A stretch of DNA of 64,000 nucleotides from Pirellula sp. (GTDB taxonomy: Bacteria > Planctomycetota > Planctomycetia > Pirellulales > Lacipirellulaceae): assembly GCA_013822725.1 (NCBI GenBank), contig PNKX01000005.1:184582-248581 (forward strand), given 5' to 3'. Each line of letters opens with the position of its first letter. Within the stretch, counting starts at the first letter, position 1. The notes under the pieces are model-generated. The model was given only the letters and a program-made list of their open reading frames with translations. It did no database searches and was not told the DNA's origin. The position numbers were made by a program, and so were the translations under genes. Below are positions 58,859-64,000 of the stretch, in pieces.

Positions 58859-59320
58859 TCAACGACCCGCCGGAGCATCACTCGCACCGGCGCCCAGGCC
58901 TGTCTCCCCGCGCCGAGCCTCTTCCTCATTCGGCCAAGGATCCCAGCGTTCGTCGAACGCGATCCACAGCCCGCGCGCATGCCGGAAAAACCAGAGCGGG
59001 AACACGATGCTGAATCCCGTCAGCAGCACCAGTAGCTGTTTGCCGTTCAGGGTCTCGCTGAAGTAAAGCGAAAAGTAAACGATCACGACCAACAGGGCCG
59101 TGACGCCGTAGTTGAAGTAGATCGACCCAAGCAGATACCCCGGCGCCCGATCGAACAACCGGCCGCATGCAGGGCAGCGGGCGTTCATCGCGAACCATCC
59201 GCGAAAGATCGCTCCCTGCCCACAGCGCGGGCAGCGGAGCCGCAAACCCCGCAGCATCGTTACCATCCCACCCGCGGGCGGAATCGAAACAGGCCATTTT
59301 TTACCACTTTCCGTCATCAT
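58859..59320 (-). CDS. DUF983-family membrane protein
   Basis: 153 residues. A treble-clef-like zinc motif (CPRCGQGAIF then CPACGRLFDR) is followed by helices (GSIYFNYGVTALLVVIVYF). DUF983 proteins are often encoded with cytochrome oxidase genes. It runs convergently to the cluster. The last residues (GASDAPAGR) and the stop are encoded by a family N repeat. Confidence 0.85.
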   Translation of the reverse strand: MMTESGKKWPVSIPPAGGMVTMLRGLRLRCPRCGQGAIFRGWFAMNARCPACGRLFDRAPGYLLGSIYFNYGVTALLVVIVYFSLYFSETLNGKQLLVLLTGFSIVFPLWFFRHARGLWIAFDERWDPWPNEEEARRGETGLGAGASDAPAGR

Positions 59321-59770
59321 CGCCTCGCGTCCGGGGTTTTCGCCCTACATTCGTCATCGTCGCCGCGACGCCGTTGGTCGCCGAATGATCAAAACATACC
59401 GGCTGATCTCGATTTAGCGCAGTTGAGGAGGTCCGCCGCGCAACTCTGGAAACAGTTTCCATGCCACAACTCAGGCGCCATTTCGCGACTGGCGCATCCA
59501 GCAGGATGCGTGCGTGGAAAAGGCCAATGGCTCCCCGGGCGACCCCTGAAATCGCCCCAATTCTCGCTATATTTCCTCCGCGCCGCCAGCCGACAATCTC
59601 CCTGCGGAATTGTGCATTCCCGCCGTTTGACTCCCTTCCGCCGCATCGTATCGTTGCAGAGCCGTAGGCTTTTACACCATCGATGTCCGCAACGACGACC
59701 AGCCAGCCTCGCCGCACTTCGACCGTGGCGCGGCCAGCCGTCACTTGATCTCCGCCCTTAGAGTCTGTTC
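59321..59770. other. 450-bp spacer before GGDEF gene
   Basis: It lies between divergent genes. It contains a 15-bp palindrome (TGGAAACAGTTTCCA, 59447-59461) and other short hairpins, but no gene and none of the large repeat families. It should hold the promoters of DUF983 and the GGDEF gene. Confidence 0.45.
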
Positions 59771-61267
59771 ATGGATCTTCCACTAGCACTGGCCGTTACC
59801 GTAGCGAGAGTCGTCTCCGACGTCGCCTTGGCGTTCGCGGCTTTCTTTGCCGGATTTTGCGGGGCCGTGATCTACATACGGTTCATTGCCGCCCGCAACG
59901 GCGCCCCCGCCGCGCCTCGCGAAGAAGGCTGCGGCGAAATGTCGGCCAACGACGCCGCTCGCGCCAGCATGGCGGCTCAGCAGTTGCGTGATTTGGCCCG
60001 CAACGTCGCGTCGGACGTCGGCGCCCACAATTCATTCGTCGAGTCGATTACCGGGCAATTGGTCGACATCGAGCAGGGGAACGCCGAGGGGGGCGCCGTC
60101 GTGATGGACGTCGTCGCCAAGATGCTCGACGCCAACAAACGCCTGCAAAACCGTCTCGAAGACGCTGAGCAGAAAATCAAAAATCAAGCCGAAGAGATTC
60201 GCAATCAGCAGTTTGAGGCCCGCACCGACGCCCTCACCAGGCTTGCCAATCGCCGTGCGTTCGATTCGTTCCTCATCGAATCGACTGAGCTCTTCGTCAC
60301 GCACAAGCAGCCCTTCGCGCTGGTCATGCTCGACGTCGACAACTTCAAGCAATTCAACGACGTCCACGGCCACCCGGCCGGCGACGAAGTCCTCCGCACC
60401 GTCGGCCGCACGCTAAGCCGCGCGGTGAACACGGGCGACCTCGCCTGCCGCTACGGCGGCGAAGAATTCGCCGTGATTCTCTCGAATACTACGATTATCG
60501 ACGGGCAACTCGCCGCCGAGCGAATCCGCAAGGCGATCGAAGGGATGAGCGTCCAATTCGGCGGCAACGCCCTCCGCGTTACTGCCAGCGTCGGCGTCGC
60601 CGGCTGCATGGCGAGCGAAGAACCCGCCGCTTTGGTTCGCCGCGCCGACGAAGCCGTGTACGGCGCCAAAAAGAACGGCCGCAACTGCAGCTTCTGGAAC
60701 GACGGAGCCATCGCGCACCTGATCGTCCTCGCCAAGCCTGCCGCGGCGGAATCGGCGGCCAAAACGCCGGCGTCGGCCGCGAAAAGCTTCCCCAACCGCG
60801 CTCTGTTCACCGACGAACTCGGCCGACGCATCGCCGAAAGCCAGCGCTTCGGCGTGCCGCTCACGCTCGTTCACTTCCGCGTTCGCGACTACGCCGACCT
60901 GGAGCACAACTACGGCAACGCCGTCGGGACGCTGCTGATCGACTCGCTCGCGTCGTTCGTGCAGTCGACCCTCCGCGACATGGATCTCCTCGCCCGCCTC
61001 GAAGGGGGCGAACTGATCGTGATGCTGCCGGGCAGTTCGGCCAGCGCGGCGAAGATCGTCGGCCAACGGGTCCGGACGTCGATTTCCCTTTGCCCCGTGC
61101 CGCTGGGCGATCATCAGATTCGCTTGGAGCTCGACATGGGCGTCGCCAGCGTGCAGCCGGGAGAAGACGCCGGCGCCGCGATCGAAAGCGCCCGGGCCGA
61201 CCTGGACGCTACCACCGCCGTCGAGGCCCAAGAACGCCAGCAGAACGCCGAACTGGCCGCTGTTTGA
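59771..61267 (+). CDS. Tandem-GGDEF protein (putative diguanylate cyclase)
   Basis: 498 residues. One N-terminal helix (VVSDVALAFAAFFAGFCGAV) and a helical linker with a short coiled coil (~110-150) lead to GGDEF domain 1 (~155-310) with active-site GGEEF at 229-233. Its I-site position (RxxD) reads NTGD, so product inhibition is not expected there. Domain 2 (~340-480) has the degenerate EGGEL (411-415) but an intact-looking RDMD (402-405) in the I-site position. Domain 1 probably makes c-di-GMP while domain 2 may sense it. Confidence 0.85.
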   Translation: MDLPLALAVTVARVVSDVALAFAAFFAGFCGAVIYIRFIAARNGAPAAPREEGCGEMSANDAARASMAAQQLRDLARNVASDVGAHNSFVESITGQLVDIEQGNAEGGAVVMDVVAKMLDANKRLQNRLEDAEQKIKNQAEEIRNQQFEARTDALTRLANRRAFDSFLIESTELFVTHKQPFALVMLDVDNFKQFNDVHGHPAGDEVLRTVGRTLSRAVNTGDLACRYGGEEFAVILSNTTIIDGQLAAERIRKAIEGMSVQFGGNALRVTASVGVAGCMASEEPAALVRRADEAVYGAKKNGRNCSFWNDGAIAHLIVLAKPAAAESAAKTPASAAKSFPNRALFTDELGRRIAESQRFGVPLTLVHFRVRDYADLEHNYGNAVGTLLIDSLASFVQSTLRDMDLLARLEGGELIVMLPGSSASAAKIVGQRVRTSISLCPVPLGDHQIRLELDMGVASVQPGEDAGAAIESARADLDATTAVEAQERQQNAELAAV

Positions 61268-61300
61268 GCGGTTGGCGGTCCGTGGTAAGTTGCTCCCAGC

Positions 61301-61765
61301 ATGGCCCGTCCAGCGACCACTACTGCGCCCCCTCCGCCGCCTGCGGCGCCGCCAACTCGGACGAATAAGTCCAGACGGCCGCCGCAGTTCAGCGTCCGGT
61401 CGATGATGATTGCCATGACGGCGTTCGCCGTTGTGGCGGCCATGTCGACGTTCATCGGTTTTGCCCCGATTGTGACCCTGGCGGCGGGATTCCTGCTGCT
61501 ATTCGTCCTTCCCGTTTCACTCGGCACGTTGGCGTTCTACAGTCGCGGCCCGCGGCGGACGTTCTTCATCGGCGCTTTCGCTGGTTCACTCTCGGCTCAC
61601 TACATGCATCGTGATTTGAGTTGGGGCGGCTCGATCGTGCACGCCGCAATCCTCTTGTTGCTGCTAACGGTGGCCATCATCTCGTGCGGTTTCACCGCCC
61701 TCTACACTCGCCGCTTTCTGGAGCGTAGCGGCTGGCATCTTCCGCCCGCCGACGATGCAGGGTAG
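61301..61765 (+). CDS. Small membrane protein
   Basis: 154 residues. A Pro/Ala-rich start is followed by RRPPQFSVRSMMIAMTAFAV, a segment type common at the N-terminus of planctomycete membrane proteins, and three or four helices. It starts 33 bp after the GGDEF stop and may be cotranscribed. Function is unknown. Confidence 0.7.
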   Translation: MARPATTTAPPPPPAAPPTRTNKSRRPPQFSVRSMMIAMTAFAVVAAMSTFIGFAPIVTLAAGFLLLFVLPVSLGTLAFYSRGPRRTFFIGAFAGSLSAHYMHRDLSWGGSIVHAAILLLLLTVAIISCGFTALYTRRFLERSGWHLPPADDAG

Positions 61766-61830
61766 GGGGGCTTGCGCAGGCTTGATTTGCCGTGCGCAAA
61801 AAATAAAACCGCACATTCGCGGCGACCCCC

Positions 61831-61858
61831 TTGTCGGCCAACCGAGACCCCCTACAAT
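61831..61858 (+). promoter_or_regulatory. Upstream rRNA promoter P1 (putative)
   Basis: TTGTCG at 61831-61836 and TACAAT at 61853-61858, 16-bp spacer, the same geometry and -10 as the stronger P2. Confidence 0.5.
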
Positions 61859-61926
61859 TGCCTCTTCACCGGCTAAAATGACCTCAACTTGAGGGCCAAC
61901 ACTGGCCGATGATGGGCGGTCAAAAC

Positions 61927-61947
61927 GGTTTTGAAATTTTCAAAACC
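61927..61947. promoter_or_regulatory. Palindrome upstream of rRNA promoter P2
   Basis: GGTTTTGAAA and TTTCAAAACC, perfect 10-bp arms around one T, ending 5 bp before the -35. A/T-rich centre. It could be an UP-element-like site or an operator. Confidence 0.5.
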
Positions 61948-61952
61948 CCCCT

Positions 61953-61980
61953 TTGACAGCCGCTCGGGAATCTCTACAAT
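61953..61980 (+). promoter_or_regulatory. rRNA promoter P2
   Basis: Consensus -35 TTGACA (61953-61958) and near-consensus -10 TACAAT (61975-61980) with a 16-bp spacer. About 370 bp upstream of the mature 23S 5' end. The best sigma-70-type promoter in the window. Confidence 0.75.
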
Positions 61981-62084
61981 CTGGGATTCCCACCCAGTCG
62001 TAAGCTTCAGCTGGTTGCAGTTGAAATTTACGGCCAGGTTTTCGCGGCTCCCTTGCGGAGTCGCGCCGGCTTCTGGCCGGATCC

Positions 62085-62099
62085 GTTCTTTGACAATTT
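62085..62099 (+). promoter_or_regulatory. boxA-like antitermination element
   Basis: GTTCTTTGACAATTT resembles the E. coli rrn boxA region (TGCTCTTTAACAATTT). In an rRNA leader this would load Nus factors. It supports independent transcription of the 23S gene. Confidence 0.6.
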
Positions 62100-62352
62100 G
62101 GTGTTTTGAGCAAGAGTGGCATCTGAAACCCACTGCGAGCCGAGGGGCTTGTCCCCGCGGTTTTTGCATTTGGGTCTCCTTTGCCTTAGACAACGAAGAT
62201 CAAGCGTTACTCAAGAGGTGATCTGTCAGCTGGTCGGGTCTATTTCGGCCCCGGCAAGCAGCGTAGATCGACTTCTTTGTAGCAATATTTGTCTTCGCTC
62301 AAGAATCCCTGGTTCGCTTCGGCGAGTCAGCTGTTCGAGAGCGTTCGATAAA

Positions 62353-64000
62353 TGTGGCCAAGCTACAAAGGGCGTATGGGGGATGTCTTGGCATCAGAAG
62401 GCGATGAAGGGCGTGGAAGTCTGCGAAAAGCTCGGGGGAGTTGACAAACAAATGATGATCCCGAGATCCCTGAATTAACATACGATGAATACATAGTCGT
62501 ATGTGGCTAACCCAGGAAACTGAAACATCTAAGTACCTGGTGGAAGAGAAAGAAAAATCGATTTCGTTAGTAGCGGCGAGCGAAAGCGAAACAGCCCAAA
62601 CCGCGGAGGTTTCCTCTGCGGGGTTGTAGGGCTTCTCACATGAGAGTTACAAAACTGCCAACTAACAGAATGGCTTGGAAAGGCCAACCACAGAGGGTGA
62701 CAGTCCCGTAAGTGAAAGATGAGCAGTCTCTCGAGGAGTACCTGAGTAGGTCGAGCCACGTGGAATCTCGACTGAATCTACGGGGACCATCCCGTAAGGC
62801 TAAATACTCTCTGATGACCGATAGTGAACTCAGTATGGCGACTGAAAGATGAGAAGAACCCCTGCTAGGGGAGGAATGTGAACCTGAAACCATACGCCTA
62901 CAAGCGGTCGGAGCACTATGCCTCGCAAGAGGAATGTGTGACGGCGTGCCTTTTGCATAATGATCCGGCGAGTTACCGTTAGCGGCTCGGTTAAGACCTT
63001 ACGGGTCGAAGCCTCAGGGAAACCGAGTCTGAATAGGGCGATTATTGGTCGCTGGCGGTAGACGCGAAACCACGTGAACTACCCATGAGCAGGTTGAAGC
63101 GCAGGTTATACTGCGTGGAGGACCGAACCCACTTGGGTTGAAAACCGAGGGGATGACTTGTGGGGAGGACTGAAAGTGCAATCAAACGTGGAGATATCTC
63201 GTTCTCTCCGAAATAGCTTTAGGGCTAGCCTTGAGCCACTACGCAGTGGGGGTAGAGATACTGATTTGGTTTGGGGCCCTTCCCGGGGTACCCTGCTGAG
63301 CCAAACTCCGAATACCATTGCGATTATCTCAGGAGTCAGTCCGCGAGGGATAAGCTTCGCGGTCGAGAGGGAAACAACCCAGATTACCTGCTAAGGTCCC
63401 GAAGTCGTACTCAGTCACTAAGGAAGTTGAATTGCCGTGACAACCAGGATGTTGGCTTAGAAGCAGCCACCATTTAAAAAGTGCGTAACAGCTTACTGGT
63501 CAAGCAATTCTGCGCCGATAATGAACGGGAGTAAGTACGACGCCGAAGCAGTAAGTTCACCAATCCTGCGGGATTGTTGAGCGGTAGGAGAGCGCTGTAC
63601 GTCAGATACAAGCGGTACCGTAAGGAGCCGTGTCGGGGCGTACAGGTGATTATGCCGGAATGAGTAACGATAAGACAGGTGAGAATCCTGTCCGCCGAAA
63701 ACCTAAGGTTTCCTGGGGAAGGTAAATCCGCCCAGGGTTAGCCGGTGCCTTAGTCGAGGCCGAAAGGCGTAGACGATGGACAGCAGGTCAACATTCCTGC
63801 GCTAGCTATGTGGACCGATGGAGGGACAGCGTCCGAATGGTGAGCGGTACGACTAGAAATGTCCGTCACCCCTTGCAAGATGCCTGGTAGGTAAATCCGC
63901 CGGGGGAATTCAAGCGTGGGGTGCGAGCGCGTTTATGTTCGCGAAGTCATCGGAAGGACGTTCAAGAAAAGCTTCTAAGGGTTGAAGCATAGCTAACCGT
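62353..64000 (+). rRNA. rrl: 23S ribosomal RNA, 5' part
   Basis: The 5' end is recognised by AAGCTACAAAGGGCGTATGG and GGCGATGAAGGGCGTGG. Domain I-III landmarks follow (AGTAGCGGCGAGCGAAAGCG; GAGTGAAAGATGAG-type stretches; GCGTAACAGCTTACTGG). About 1,650 nt are present; the gene continues past the right edge. No intervening sequence or intron is visible. There is no 16S, Ile-tRNA or Ala-tRNA gene upstream, so the 23S is unlinked from 16S here. Confidence 0.95.

Larger units (their letters stand above)
61766..62352. other. Leader region of the 23S rRNA gene
   Basis: 587 bp between the small membrane protein and the 23S gene. It has two promoter-like pairs, a palindrome, a boxA-like sequence and ~250 bp of pre-rRNA leader. 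There is no 16S gene, no tRNA and no protein gene here. Confidence 0.7.

Noticed and set aside
61766..62352. 16S rRNA or Ile/Ala tRNA in front of 23S
   Set aside because: The region is only 587 bp and shows promoters and leader sequence but no tRNA cloverleaf or 16S landmarks.
62116..63477. Several short frames in the leader and 23S rRNA
   Set aside because: They lie in rRNA or its leader; no protein-like features.

Overview
The window is about 64 kb of GC-rich (roughly 60-65 %) bacterial chromosome, almost certainly from a planctomycete and probably a Pirellulales-type organism (inference). Supporting signs are the conserved small planctomycete-style proteins, an FtsX permease with a GTG start, a membrane protein with the QFSVRSMM-type N-terminal segment, a Rieske/cytochrome b complex carrying a giant multihaem cytochrome, a 23S rRNA gene without a 16S gene in front of it, and spacers full of palindromic repeats.

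Layout. 1-6130: a frameshifted membrane protein, a DUF456-type protein, the ABC-F factor ettA, a Lys-rich small protein, and a minus-strand block (proC, two small planctomycete proteins, the EF-P paralogue efpL). 6448-11483: small secreted proteins, a SelA-like protein lacking the PLP lysine, and a Prc/Tsp tail-specific protease closed by a clear terminator. 11734-14036: an accessory stretch with two proteins of unknown function, a small upstream ORF, a cluster of GCGACA hexamers and repeats. 14037-25030: a PhnP-like metallohydrolase, trpD with altered active-site motifs, a divergent nucleoside hydrolase, an ECF sigma/anti-sigma/secreted-protein operon, an HtrA protease, a DksA/TraR zinc-finger protein and an FHA/coiled-coil membrane protein. 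25027-35555: a sugar isomerase-like protein, queF divergent from queC-queE, an internally duplicated membrane protein, a large FtsX permease, two Cys-rich small proteins and purD.

36275-59320 is a roughly 23-kb respiratory supercluster. It holds a Rieske protein with a long repeat-bearing N-terminus, a split cytochrome b, a 1647-residue octahaem cytochrome c with a PDZ-like domain, two cupredoxin-like proteins and a dihaem lipoprotein cytochrome. These are followed by cytochrome oxidase subunits II, I, III and IV, the haem A genes ctaA and ctaB, an ABC-2 exporter, a SCO copper chaperone, a DUF420 protein, a small membrane protein and DUF983. Together they could carry electrons from quinol through the bc complex, c-type cytochromes and copper proteins to an A2-type oxidase, and include its assembly factors. 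A CRP-type palindrome (TGTGA-N6-TCACA) lies upstream of the first gene.

59771-64000: a tandem-GGDEF protein, a small membrane protein, and the first ~1.65 kb of a 23S rRNA gene behind two promoters and a boxA-like element.

The most unusual genome-scale feature is that many spacers hold composite inverted repeats from more than a dozen sequence families. Most share one plan (hairpin, centre, inverted hairpin), many abut a stop codon, and several supply the last codons of the preceding gene.
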